DNA of 64,000 nt from Chersky-806 sp036502405 (GTDB lineage: Bacteria > Actinomycetota > Acidimicrobiia > IMCC26256 > JAENVU01), in the NCBI GenBank assembly GCA_036502405.1, contig DASXYP010000065.1, positions 1 through 64,000 on the forward strand, given 5' to 3'. Below the pieces are notes generated by a model. It saw only the letters and a list, made by a program, of their open reading frames with translations. It was not told where the DNA came from and did not search any database. Shown here in pieces: positions 1 to 7,769 of the stretch. A program made the translations under genes and the position numbers. The first letter of the stretch is position 1; every line of letters begins with the position of its first letter.

Positions 1-355
1 CTGGTGCGAAGGAGCCCGAATCCGGACCGTACTCAGAACCAGCAGAGGGGAGGTGCGCAAGAAACGAGCCCGCCGCGACTGACCCCCAGCGTCAAGTATC
101 AACCGGAACCAAATCGACACCCATCAACCGGGACTACACAGGCCCCACGCAGGAACGGCCGGCTCCGAACCAGGTGGCCAGCGCTCGAGGCAGGGCCGGG
201 TCAGTGACATCGCCCACCCGCGCTTGCATGCTGACGGAATTTCGGTTCGACACGTTTCCGGGCGGGTCTGGGCGAGAACGATCTTCCGCACGAAAGCGGG
301 CGTGACGGTCCGGGGACCGAAGGGGGCGGAGGCCGTGCGAGCCGCACCACGCGGC
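1..355. other. Window edge without a recognisable gene
   Basis: Nothing here can be supported as a gene. Open frames exist on both strands, as expected at this GC content, but none has a recognisable domain or a ribosome binding site. The glycosyltransferase downstream could be read back to a TTG at 224, but those 44 extra residues are basic and carry no membrane segment, so I treat them as untranslated. The stretch may contain that gene's promoter, but I saw no clear hexamers. Confidence 0.5.
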
Positions 356-1681
356 ATGCGTCGATCGGCGGACCGCCGGTGGTGGCTCCTCCTCGGCGCG
401 GTCGCGCTCGTCGGGCTCACGGTCCGGGTCGCGTTCGTCCTGCGCTACGAGAACCCGTCGCCGCTCGCCGGGGATGCGACCTTCTACCACCTGATGGCGA
501 ACGTGCTGGCCGATGGGCACGGCTTCGTCGATCCCGTCCATCACGCCGCCGACGCGACCCATCCCCCCGCGTATCCGCTCCTGCTCGCGGTGGCCTCGCG
601 GCTCGGCTTCCGCTCCGTGTTGGACCACCAGCTGTGGTCGTGCCTGATCGGGTCCGCGGTGGTGATCGTCGTCGGGGTGACCGGACGCGAGCTCGTCGAC
701 GACGCGACCGGCATCGCCGCGGCGGTGCTCGCTGCGGTGACGCCCGCGTTCTGGATCAACGACGGGCTCCTGATGTCCGAGACCGTCGTCCAGCTCGTCC
801 TGGCGCTCGTGGTCCTGTTCGTCTACCGGACGATCCGCCGGCCCAGCGTCGGCAACGCGCTCGTCGTGGGCGCGCTCTGTGGCGTCGCCGCGCTGTCCCG
901 CGGCGAGCTCATCGCGCTTCTTGTGTTCATGCTGGTCCCACTGGCCTGGTCGCTGTTCCGGCGGCTCGGGGCGCGGGCGCTCCGGTTCGGCGCCGCGATG
1001 CTCGTCGCGTTCGCGCTGGTGCTGGCACCGTGGATCGTCTACAACCTCGGGCGCTTCGAGCGTCCGGTGATCGTGTCCACCCAGGGCGGCGCGACCGTCG
1101 CCGGCGCGAATTGCCCGTACACCTACGAGGATGCCCGCTTCATCGGACTCTGGGCGTACCCGTGCACCCTGTTCAACCGCCCGTCACCTCACGACGCCCG
1201 CGGCAAGGACCAGTCCGTGCTCGACGGGCTCTACCTCCAGAACGCGCTGGACTACGTCAAGGGTCACGAGACGCGCGCGCCGGTGATCGCGGTGGCCCGT
1301 GTCGGGCGGGTGCTCGGGGTCTACCGGCCCCTCCAGCAGCTCGACACCGAGTCGCACGGCGCCGACGGGCGCCCGTTCGGTCCCGGGGTCGCCGCGCTGC
1401 TCGTCTACTACGCCACGGTCGTCGCCGCGGCCGCGGGGCTCGTCCTGTTCCGGCGGCGGGGCATTCCGTGCTGGCCGGTGCTGACCTTCGCGGCGCTCGT
1501 GGTCCTCACCGCGGTCACGACCTACGGCGCGACCCGGTTCCGGGTCGGGATCGAGATCGCGATGCTCGTGCCCGCCGCGGCAGCCGTCGTCCATCTCGGT
1601 CCGACGGTCGACGCGATCCGGCGCCGCGGGCGACACCGTTCGACACGCCACGCCGAGTCACGCCCGTACGCCCGTCGGTAG
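356..1681 (+). CDS. Membrane glycosyltransferase, GT39/ArnT-like
   Basis: This 441-residue polytopic membrane protein has the layout of ArnT/PMT-type transferases, which move a sugar from a polyprenyl-phosphate carrier on the outer face of the membrane. After a short basic N-terminus there is a first membrane helix, then an extracytoplasmic loop with GDATFYHLMA and HPPAYPLLLA, which is the usual place for the acidic catalytic residue and the loop-helix that follow helix 1 in GT39. About eight to ten further hydrophobic segments follow. The ATG at 356 was chosen because it lies just before the basic residues and helix 1. No ribosome binding site is obvious. It is 56 bp upstream of the first family 4 glycosidase but has no evident link to sugar catabolism. 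The substrate is unknown. Confidence 0.7.
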   Translation: MRRSADRRWWLLLGAVALVGLTVRVAFVLRYENPSPLAGDATFYHLMANVLADGHGFVDPVHHAADATHPPAYPLLLAVASRLGFRSVLDHQLWSCLIGSAVVIVVGVTGRELVDDATGIAAAVLAAVTPAFWINDGLLMSETVVQLVLALVVLFVYRTIRRPSVGNALVVGALCGVAALSRGELIALLVFMLVPLAWSLFRRLGARALRFGAAMLVAFALVLAPWIVYNLGRFERPVIVSTQGGATVAGANCPYTYEDARFIGLWAYPCTLFNRPSPHDARGKDQSVLDGLYLQNALDYVKGHETRAPVIAVARVGRVLGVYRPLQQLDTESHGADGRPFGPGVAALLVYYATVVAAAAGLVLFRRRGIPCWPVLTFAALVVLTAVTTYGATRFRVGIEIAMLVPAAAAVVHLGPTVDAIRRRGRHRSTRHAESRPYARR

Positions 1682-1693
1682 GCTGCCCGCGCC

Positions 1694-1717
1694 GGCCACC
1701 GGCAAGCACCCGTGGCC
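1694..1717. promoter_or_regulatory. Inverted repeat upstream of the first GH4 gene
   Basis: GGCCACCGG (1694-1702) and CCCGTGGCC (1709-1717) form an inverted repeat with one mismatch and a 6-nt centre, 21 bp before the GH4 start. The half-site resembles the CCACTG-type half-site at 5493-5517, but the spacing differs by about half a helical turn, so a shared regulator is uncertain. Confidence 0.3.
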
Positions 1718-1737
1718 AACGAGTCCGGGGGGACAGC

Positions 1738-3117
1738 ATGAGCGTGAACATCACCGTCGTGGGCGGCGGCAGCTACCACTGGGCGCCGCGGCTGCTGTGC
1801 GACTTCGCCAACACGCCGTCGCTGACCGATGCCCGGGTCGTGCTCCACGACCTCGATCCCGAGCGGCTCGGCCTCATGGAGGCGCTCGGCGGTGAGATCG
1901 CATCGCGGCGGAAGATCGCGATGCAGACGATTGCGGAGCCCGACCGCGCCCGGGCGATCGACGGCGCGGACGTCGTCATCACCTGCCTCTCTGTCGGCGG
2001 GTTCGACAGCATGCAGCACGACATCGAGATCCCACGGCGGTACGGCATCCGCCAACCCATCGGCGACAGCGTCGGCCCCGGTGGGCTCCTGCGGGCCCTG
2101 CGCAGCGTCCCCGTGATGGTGGACATCGCGCGGGACGTCGAGAAGCTCGCGCCCGACGCGTGGTTCGTGAACGTGACGAACCCGTTGACCGCGCTCTGTC
2201 GCGGGGTCACCCGCGAGACCGCGGTGAAGACGGTGGGCCTCTGCAACGAGTGGGTCGGCGCGATCTTCAACCTGAGCCTCGCGCTCGGCTGCGGGATGCA
2301 CGAGCTGGACCCGGTCCTCGCGGGTGTGAACCACTTCCCGATTGCAACCGAGCTGCGGGTCGACGGCGAGGACGCGTTCACCCGGCTGCTCGCACTCATG
2401 GACGACCCCGAGCGCGCGGCCACCGAGACGATCTGGATGGACCCGCTCCCGGACATGCACTGGATCAAGACCTCGCCGTCCGCGTTCTGGTCGAAGCTCG
2501 ACGTCATCGAGAACAACCGGGTCCGCTTCGAGGTCCTCCGCCGGTTCGGCGTGTTCCCGGGCTCGGGCGATCACCACTCGGTCGAGTTCATGCCCGGCTT
2601 CGTGCACCCCGGCAACGACTACGGGGAGCCGTGGCGGATCCATCACTACGGGATGGAGGGCCACCGAGCGGACGCGGCGTCCGACGTGGAGCACTACGAG
2701 TCGGTCCGTGACGCGCCGGACGTCTCGCCGATGCCCTCCGGCGAGCTCGTCGCGAACCTCCTGGACGGTCTCGTGACCGGAAAGCCCCGCAGCCTGCCGG
2801 TGAACCTCCCGAACGACGGCAACGTCACCAACCTGCCCGACCGCAGCGTCGTCGAGATCATGGGCGTTGCCGACGGGACGGGGGTCCGGGGTCGGGACCG
2901 GGCCACGGTCCCGGGGATCATGGGGGAGTTCCTCCGCCGCATCAACGTCGTGCAGGAGTGGACCGTCGAAGCCGCGATCACCGGCGACCGCACGCTCGTC
3001 CTCGAGGCGATGATGGCCGACCCGATGGCCGGCCAGCTCGCGTACGACGACATCGTCGCGATGACCGACGAGATGCTCGACGCCACCGCCGCGTGGCTGC
3101 CCCAGTTCGCGCGCTGA
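1738..3117 (+). CDS. Glycoside hydrolase family 4 (NAD- and metal-dependent), copy 1
   Basis: GH4 enzymes oxidise C3 of the sugar with NAD+, eliminate the aglycone and reduce again, so they need NAD+ and usually Mn2+. This 459-residue cytoplasmic protein begins with the Rossmann motif VGGGSYHWAP, has the family signature RQPIGDSVGPGG near residue 105, NPLTALCR, and the metal-ligand region GLCNEW with Cys169. A GDHHSVEFMPG segment lies in the C-terminal half. Length is normal for the family. The start is an ATG with a strong GGGGGGA ribosome binding site. It is a clear paralogue of the gene at 7770. The motif CNEW matches none of the usual GH4 subgroup motifs known to me (CHE, CHS, CHG, CN-P, CD-P), so the substrate cannot be named. 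Confidence 0.88.
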   Translation: MSVNITVVGGGSYHWAPRLLCDFANTPSLTDARVVLHDLDPERLGLMEALGGEIASRRKIAMQTIAEPDRARAIDGADVVITCLSVGGFDSMQHDIEIPRRYGIRQPIGDSVGPGGLLRALRSVPVMVDIARDVEKLAPDAWFVNVTNPLTALCRGVTRETAVKTVGLCNEWVGAIFNLSLALGCGMHELDPVLAGVNHFPIATELRVDGEDAFTRLLALMDDPERAATETIWMDPLPDMHWIKTSPSAFWSKLDVIENNRVRFEVLRRFGVFPGSGDHHSVEFMPGFVHPGNDYGEPWRIHHYGMEGHRADAASDVEHYESVRDAPDVSPMPSGELVANLLDGLVTGKPRSLPVNLPNDGNVTNLPDRSVVEIMGVADGTGVRGRDRATVPGIMGEFLRRINVVQEWTVEAAITGDRTLVLEAMMADPMAGQLAYDDIVAMTDEMLDATAAWLPQFAR

Positions 3118-3134
3118 GGCGCCCGGTCGGCGCC
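3118..3134. terminator. Hairpin between convergent genes
   Basis: GGCGCC (3118-3123) and GGCGCC (3129-3134) pair around a CGGTC loop directly behind the GH4 stop codon, between two convergent genes. There is no T-run, as is common in actinobacteria. Confidence 0.4.
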
Positions 3135-3148
3135 GGCGGGAGTGTCGC

Positions 3149-4573
3149 TCAGAGCGCCGCGAGATCGAGGACCGCGGCCGCGAGCGCGTCGGACTCGCCT
3201 CGGGCGTCCGCGTAGCGATCGCACAGGTCCGGGTCGGGCGCATCGCGGGCGACCACCGGGTTGAGCGCCTCGAGGTCGACGGGCTCACCGACGGCCTCGC
3301 CGGCGATGCACCGGGCGCCCACCGACGCCGCGTCGTCCACCGCGCGCCGGGTCAGCGGTCGTCCCGTCGCCGCCGCGAGCACGTCGCGCCAGACCTGGCT
3401 CTGGGCGCCGCCACCCGCGAGCACGAGCTCCGTGGCCGCCGGCGCGACCAGGGCCAGGCAGCGGGCCACATCGAACGCGACCGACTCGACCACGGCGCGC
3501 GCCAGCTCTCCGGGACCGGTCGCTGCCGTGAGCCCGGCGAAGGCTGCGTGCGCGTCGGGTTGCCACCACGGCGCGCGGGCGCCATGCAGCCAGGGCAGTG
3601 CGAGCACGCCGTTGGCCCCGGGCGGCGACGCGGCCGCCTCGGTCAGGAGCACCTCGGTCGGCCGGCCGGTGATGCGCGTCAGCCAGTCGAGGGCGGCGCC
3701 GCTCGCCGAGAGGCCGGCCTCGACGAGGTACCCGCCGAGCGCCCCGATCGAGACCGCGGCCACCCGCGGCAGCACCTCGATCGGACCGGGATGGGGGACG
3801 GACACGTTCGTCGTCGTCCCCCACGAGACCATCGGTGCGTCGTCGCGGGCCCCCGTGCCGAGCACCTCGCACGCCCGGTCGCCGCCGCCCACGACGACCC
3901 GAACGTCCGGCGCGAGTCCGAGGTCCTCGGGCCCGTGGATGCGGCTCCGATCGAACGCGGGCGCGACGGTCGCGGCCGGGGTCATGTCCGGCAGCTTCGA
4001 TGCGATGGTCTCCTCGACCCCCAGCCGCCCGTCGAGGCCGTACAGGCCGGTGCGCGACGCGAGGGTCGCGTCCGTCGTCACGATGCCCGTGAGCCGGGCG
4101 ATGACGAAGTCGCGGGGCGCGAGGATCCAGCTCGTCGCCGCGAACGCTTCAGGTTCGTGGTCGGTGAACCAGGCGACCTTCGCCGCGCAGCACGCGGCGT
4201 TGAGCACCACGCCGGTCCGGGCGCGGAACTCGTCGGGGTCGCCGAAGTGCAGCACGGACGCCGCGGCCCGCTGGTCCGACCACAGGATGCCCGGTCCGAC
4301 CGGCTGCATCTCGTCGTCGAAGCCGGCGAAGGTCTCGCGGGCGGCTGAGAACCCGACCAGGTCGATGCCGTCGTACCCGGTGCGCGCGTCGGCGCGCAGC
4401 TGCGCGCACGCGTCCACCACCGACAGCCACCAGTCCTCGGGGTCCTGCTCGGCCCAGCCCGGTCGGGGATGGGCGGTCGGGACCTCGGCCCGGGTGATCG
4501 CGACCAGATGGTCGTCGTCCCAGAGCGCCGCCTTCGTCGCGCTCGTCCCGAGGTCGAGCGTGAGGACGGTCAC
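3149..4573 (-). CDS. FGGY-family carbohydrate kinase, xylulokinase-like
   Basis: This 474-residue cytoplasmic kinase phosphorylates a free sugar or polyol with ATP. The N-terminal phosphate-1 motif LTLDLGTSATKAALWD, the PGWAEQDPEDWW segment and GFSAARETF are typical of the xylulokinase/gluconokinase branch. GGGDRACEVLGTG, GTTTNVSVPHP and the C-terminal LVLAGGGAQSQVWRD (adenosine motif) follow in the right order. The start is a GTG that overlaps the stop of the upstream dehydrogenase as GTGA (4570-4573), so the two are translationally coupled. The sugar specificity is not visible. With GH4 enzymes and NagB close by, the kinase probably activates the sugar released by one of the glycosidases. 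Confidence 0.88.
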   Translation of the reverse strand: MTVLTLDLGTSATKAALWDDDHLVAITRAEVPTAHPRPGWAEQDPEDWWLSVVDACAQLRADARTGYDGIDLVGFSAARETFAGFDDEMQPVGPGILWSDQRAAASVLHFGDPDEFRARTGVVLNAACCAAKVAWFTDHEPEAFAATSWILAPRDFVIARLTGIVTTDATLASRTGLYGLDGRLGVEETIASKLPDMTPAATVAPAFDRSRIHGPEDLGLAPDVRVVVGGGDRACEVLGTGARDDAPMVSWGTTTNVSVPHPGPIEVLPRVAAVSIGALGGYLVEAGLSASGAALDWLTRITGRPTEVLLTEAAASPPGANGVLALPWLHGARAPWWQPDAHAAFAGLTAATGPGELARAVVESVAFDVARCLALVAPAATELVLAGGGAQSQVWRDVLAAATGRPLTRRAVDDAASVGARCIAGEAVGEPVDLEALNPVVARDAPDPDLCDRYADARGESDALAAAVLDLAAL

Positions 4574-5454
4574 CTTGCAGCCAGCGTCCGCATCACCTTG
4601 GCCATGGCCGAGAAGTCTTCCCGGCCGAATCCGGCGGCGCTCGTCGCCCCGAGGATCTGGCGGACGATCCCGGCGGTGAACAACGGCACGCCCGCCGCCG
4701 CCGCGTAGTCGATCGCGAGGTCGAGGTCCTTCGCCATGAGGTCGGTCATGAACCCGGGTGCCCAGCCGTTGGACGCGGGGCTCTCCGGGACGACGCCCTC
4801 GGCGGGGAGGCGCGTGCGCACCGCGACGCAGTCGCCGGTGGCATGCGTGAGGATCTCGTAGAGCTGGGTGAGCTCGACGCCGGCATCCTGTGCCATCACC
4901 GTGGCCTCGGACACCGCGAGCATCTGCGCGGCGTAGATGAGGTTGTTGCAGAGCTTCACCACCTGGCCCATGCCGGGCCCGCCGACGTGCACGACGAGGC
5001 CGGCGAAGGGATCGAGCGCGGGGCGTGCCGCCTCGAGGGTGGATCCTTCGCCGCCAACCATCAGTGTGAGCGCGCCCTTCTGGGCGCCGACGGTGCCACC
5101 CGACAGGGGCGCCTCGAGGTACCCGGCGCCGGTCGCGGTGACCCGTTCGTGCTGCTCGCGCTCGACATCGGGGCTGATGGTGGACGTGTCGACGACGATC
5201 GTGCCGGGGCCGAGCCGCGGGAGCGCGGCGTCGATCACCTCGACGACCTGCGGTGAGCTGGGCAGGCACAGGATCGTCACCTCGCTCGCCGCGACCACCG
5301 CGGCCGGGTCCGCGCCCTCGCGAGCGCCGAACGCGACGGCCGCGTCGATCGGACCGCGGCTGCGCGACGCCACCGTCAGGTCGTGCCCGGCGTCGACGAC
5401 GTGGCGGGCCATCGGCAGCCCCATGGCCCCGAGCCCGATGAATCCGACCTGCAT
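4570..5454 (-). CDS. NAD(P)-dependent beta-hydroxyacid dehydrogenase, 3-hydroxyisobutyrate/tartronate-semialdehyde reductase type
   Basis: These enzymes reversibly oxidise short 3-hydroxyacids such as 3-hydroxyisobutyrate or D-glycerate. The 294-residue protein has the N-terminal dinucleotide site GFIGLGAMGLPMARH, the substrate-binding segment APLSGGTVGAQKGAL around residue 115, and the catalytic-lysine helix VVKLCNNLIYAAQM (K of VVKLCNN). Length is normal. The ATG at 5454 has a GGGGGG ribosome binding site. It is the first gene of a two-gene minus-strand operon with the FGGY kinase and is divergent from the ThuA-like operon, sharing an 83-bp promoter region. In a sugar locus a role in disposing of a hydroxyacid or semialdehyde from sugar-acid breakdown is plausible but not shown. 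Confidence 0.85.
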   Translation of the reverse strand: MQVGFIGLGAMGLPMARHVVDAGHDLTVASRSRGPIDAAVAFGAREGADPAAVVAASEVTILCLPSSPQVVEVIDAALPRLGPGTIVVDTSTISPDVEREQHERVTATGAGYLEAPLSGGTVGAQKGALTLMVGGEGSTLEAARPALDPFAGLVVHVGGPGMGQVVKLCNNLIYAAQMLAVSEATVMAQDAGVELTQLYEILTHATGDCVAVRTRLPAEGVVPESPASNGWAPGFMTDLMAKDLDLAIDYAAAAGVPLFTAGIVRQILGATSAAGFGREDFSAMAKVMRTLAAR

Positions 5455-5492
5455 CCGCGCCCCCCGGGCCGGGCCGCACCCCGAGCGCGCGA

Positions 5493-5517
5493 CCACTGAT
5501 CTTGACGCTACCAGTGG
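5493..5517. promoter_or_regulatory. Operator-like inverted repeat between divergent sugar operons
   Basis: CCACTGAT (5493-5500) and ACCAGTGG (5510-5517) are inverted half-sites (consensus CCACTGRT) around a 9-nt centre. The repeat covers the -35 hexamer of the plus-strand promoter and lies between the divergent starts at 5454 and 5538, where one regulator could control both operons. The regulator gene is not in the locus. Confidence 0.5.
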
Positions 5518-5530
5518 CCCTCCGTACGGT
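5502..5530 (+). promoter_or_regulatory. Housekeeping-type promoter for a leaderless transcript
   Basis: TTGACG (5502-5507), a 17-nt spacer and TACGGT (5525-5530) form a near-consensus sigma70-type promoter. The GTG at 5538 is 7 nt behind the -10, where transcription should start, so the mRNA of the ThuA-like gene is predicted to be leaderless. Confidence 0.65.
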
Positions 5531-5537
5531 GACGCTC

Positions 5538-6236
5538 GTGTCAGGTTCGGAGCTCCTCTTCGTGTCGCAGGTCGCGCCGTATGCCGACGGTCCTGCGGGC
5601 GTGCACGGGGTGCTCGACCAGGCCGCGGTCGGTGTCGCGCAGGTCGCCGGGATGCACGGCCTCCGGAGCCGCCGAGTCGACGACGTGCGCGACCTCTCCG
5701 TCGAGGACCTCGCCGCAGCCCGGGCGCTCGCGCTCTTCACCATCGGCGAGACGCCCTGGAGCGAGGCGCAGCGCACGACCATCCTCGATCGGTGGCGCGG
5801 CGGAGCGCTGGCCATCCTCGCCATCCACTCCGCGACCGACTCCTGCTACGGCTGGAAAGAGTACGGGCGGGTCGTGGGCGCCCGGTTCGACGGTCACCCG
5901 TGGACCGAGACCGTGAGCCTGGACGTGGTGGACCCGAATCACCCGGCGACCGCGCACCTCGGTGGTACCTGGACCTGGCGTGACGAGGTGTACCAGTTCC
6001 GGGACCTGCGTCCGGACGCGCGGGTGCTCCTCCGGGTCCCGCCGGAGCAGCTCGACCTCGATGCCCCCGGGGCCGGCCGGCCCGAGTTCGGGTTCCCCCT
6101 GGCCTGGTGCTTCGACGAGGAGCAGGGACGCACGTTCTCCACCAGCCTCGGGCACTTCCCCGGCGGGTGGGAGACGCCGGCGTTCCTCCGACACCTGTCC
6201 GGCGGCCTCGGGTGGGCGCTCGATGCCGGCCGCTGA
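5538..6236 (+). CDS. ThuA-like domain protein
   Basis: This 232-residue protein matches the ThuA/trehalose-utilisation fold, a glutamine-amidotransferase-like domain common in sugar loci of actinobacteria and planctomycetes. It keeps ALFTIGETPWSEAQRTTI near residue 65 and LAILAIHSATDS, the equivalent of the nucleophile-elbow region but with Ala-Ile-His instead of a cysteine, as usual for ThuA proteins. The GDGT-like core is replaced by HPWTETVSLDVVDPNHPAT and TWTWRDEVYQF, also typical. I chose the GTG at 5538 because it sits exactly where a leaderless transcript from the promoter at 5502-5530 would begin; a GTG at 5529 and a TTG at 5502 are alternatives. The last 14 bp overlap the next gene. 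The biochemical role of the family is poorly known. Confidence 0.75.
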   Translation: MSGSELLFVSQVAPYADGPAGVHGVLDQAAVGVAQVAGMHGLRSRRVDDVRDLSVEDLAAARALALFTIGETPWSEAQRTTILDRWRGGALAILAIHSATDSCYGWKEYGRVVGARFDGHPWTETVSLDVVDPNHPATAHLGGTWTWRDEVYQFRDLRPDARVLLRVPPEQLDLDAPGAGRPEFGFPLAWCFDEEQGRTFSTSLGHFPGGWETPAFLRHLSGGLGWALDAGR

Positions 6237-7284
6237 CGCACCGCCCGCCCGGCGGCGACGGCGGAACCTGTCCCCGTGGGCGCAGTGGCAGCTCCAGCTC
6301 GCCGCGGTGGAGCGGACCGACCCCGTCCCCGGGTCGGCGGCCGAGCTGGACGCGTGGCGCGACCGGGTCCGGGCCCGGCTCCACGAGCTGCTCGGCCCGA
6401 CGCCGGCCGCGGTGCCGCTCGACGTCGACGTGCTCGGATCCGAGGACTGCGGGCCGTACCGACGCGACCGGATCGTCTTCGACGTCGAGGAGACGATGAG
6501 CGTTCCCGCCTACCTCCTCGTGCCGCACGACCGCGACGCACCCGGCGCGGCCGTGCTCGCGATCCACGGTCACGGTCCGGGCAAGGACGAGGTGTGCGGC
6601 GTCGAGACCGCCGAGGTGCGAGAGGCGTTCGCCGAGCACCGCGGCGACTACGCGCACGTGCTCGCCGAGCGCGGGTACGTCGTGTTCGCCCCCGACCTGC
6701 GCTGCTTCGGTGAGCGCGCGGACTGGCAGCCCGAGGACAAGTACCACTGCGACGTCAACCTCGTGCACGCGGTGATGGCGGGTCGCAGCCCGCTCGGCCA
6801 GAACGTCTGGGACATGCAGCGGGCGCTGGACGTGCTCGGGCAGCACCCGCTCGTCGACGCGTCGCGCGTCGGCGCGGTCGGGTTCTCCTACGGCGCGACG
6901 ATGACGCTGTTCCTGGCCGCGGTCGACGACCGGGTCCGGGCCGCGGTGGTGAGCGGCTACCTGTCGTCGTGGAAGGCCGCGCACCGCATGCCCTGGAACA
7001 TGTGCGGGTCGCAGGTGATGCCCGGCATGCTGGGCTCGCTCGAGCACGTCGACGTCGCCGCGCTGGTCGCGCCACGCGCGCTCCTGGTCGAGACCGGCAG
7101 TGAGGACCCCCTGTTCCCCGAAGCGGTGGCCCGCGAGACCGTGGCCCAGCTCCGTGGCGTCTACGACCATCTGGGTGCGCCGACGGATGCCGTCGTCCAC
7201 GACGTGTTCGCCGGCGAGCACCGCTGGCACGGCGAGCAGGTCGGCGCCTTCCTCGACCAGTGGCTGGAGCACACCCCGTCATGA
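6223..7284 (+). CDS. Alpha/beta hydrolase, dienelactone-hydrolase/acetyl-xylan-esterase-like
   Basis: This 353-residue hydrolase has an N-terminal extension of about 100 residues followed by an alpha/beta core: AAVLAIHGHGPGKDE (oxyanion strand), YVVFAPDLRCFGER, the nucleophile elbow GFSYGA with Ser222, the acid in ETGSEDPLFP and the base histidine in GEHRWHGE. Such proteins in sugar clusters are often carbohydrate or deacetylating esterases. No signal peptide is seen, so it acts in the cytoplasm. The ATG at 6223 lies inside the end of the ThuA-like gene, and its stop overlaps the next start as ATGA, so it belongs to a tightly coupled operon. Substrate unknown; removal of an ester group from a glycoside before or after GH4 cleavage would fit the context. 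Confidence 0.8.
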   Translation: MPAADAPPARRRRRNLSPWAQWQLQLAAVERTDPVPGSAAELDAWRDRVRARLHELLGPTPAAVPLDVDVLGSEDCGPYRRDRIVFDVEETMSVPAYLLVPHDRDAPGAAVLAIHGHGPGKDEVCGVETAEVREAFAEHRGDYAHVLAERGYVVFAPDLRCFGERADWQPEDKYHCDVNLVHAVMAGRSPLGQNVWDMQRALDVLGQHPLVDASRVGAVGFSYGATMTLFLAAVDDRVRAAVVSGYLSSWKAAHRMPWNMCGSQVMPGMLGSLEHVDVAALVAPRALLVETGSEDPLFPEAVARETVAQLRGVYDHLGAPTDAVVHDVFAGEHRWHGEQVGAFLDQWLEHTPS

Positions 7285-7742
7285 GCTTCGACGCGCGACT
7301 CACCGAGCTCGGCATCTCGTTGCCCGGGCCCTATCCACCCCACGACCCGCTCGACGCGGTCGTGATCCACGGTGGCGTCGCCCGGACGTCCGGACAGCTG
7401 CCTCGCGACGAGGCCGGCAACCTCGTGCACCCGGGCCGGCTCGGTGCCGACCTGACGGTCGAGCAGGGGACGGAGGCGGCGCGCTGGTGCGCGCTCAACG
7501 CGCTGTCGGTCCTGCGGGCCGAGCTGGGCAGCCTGGACCGGATCGAGCGCGTCCTGACCGTCCTGGGGTTCGTCGCGTGCACACCGGACTTCCTGGCCCA
7601 GCCGGCAGTGGTCGACGGTGCGAGCCGACTGCTCGCCGAGGTGTTCGGCGGCGCCGGTCGTCATTCCCGTTCGGCCATCGGTGTCGCCGCGCTGCCCCGC
7701 GGTGGTGCGGTCGAGATCGAGGTCGCCGTCGCCCTCGGGTGA
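7281..7742 (+). CDS. RidA/YjgF-family protein
   Basis: RidA proteins hydrolyse reactive enamines/imines formed by PLP enzymes, releasing ammonia. The 153-residue protein shows the long-form RidA pattern: HGGVARTSGQLPRDEAGN, TVEQGTEAARWCALNALSVL, VLTVLGFVACTPDF, and the C-terminal RSAIGVAALPRGGAVEIEVAVAL with the arginine that binds carboxylates in the family. It starts with an ATG overlapping the hydrolase stop (ATGA) and is followed 27 bp later by the second GH4 gene. In a locus that includes glucosamine-6-phosphate deaminase, an enzyme handling imine intermediates is plausible; this is inference. Confidence 0.85.
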   Translation: MSFDARLTELGISLPGPYPPHDPLDAVVIHGGVARTSGQLPRDEAGNLVHPGRLGADLTVEQGTEAARWCALNALSVLRAELGSLDRIERVLTVLGFVACTPDFLAQPAVVDGASRLLAEVFGGAGRHSRSAIGVAALPRGGAVEIEVAVALG

Positions 7743-7769
7743 CGGGACCACCTACACGAGAGGAGCACC

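Noticed and set aside
1522..3288. Long open frames antisense to the first GH4 gene (588 codons), and similar ones opposite most genes
   Set aside because: High GC content opens the complementary frames. They have no domains, and their composition is dominated by Arg, Ala and His.
1694..5517. One shared operator for both GH4 promoters
   Set aside because: The half-sites are similar, but the spacing differs by about half a helical turn, so one dimer would not see them alike. Kept only as a weak note.
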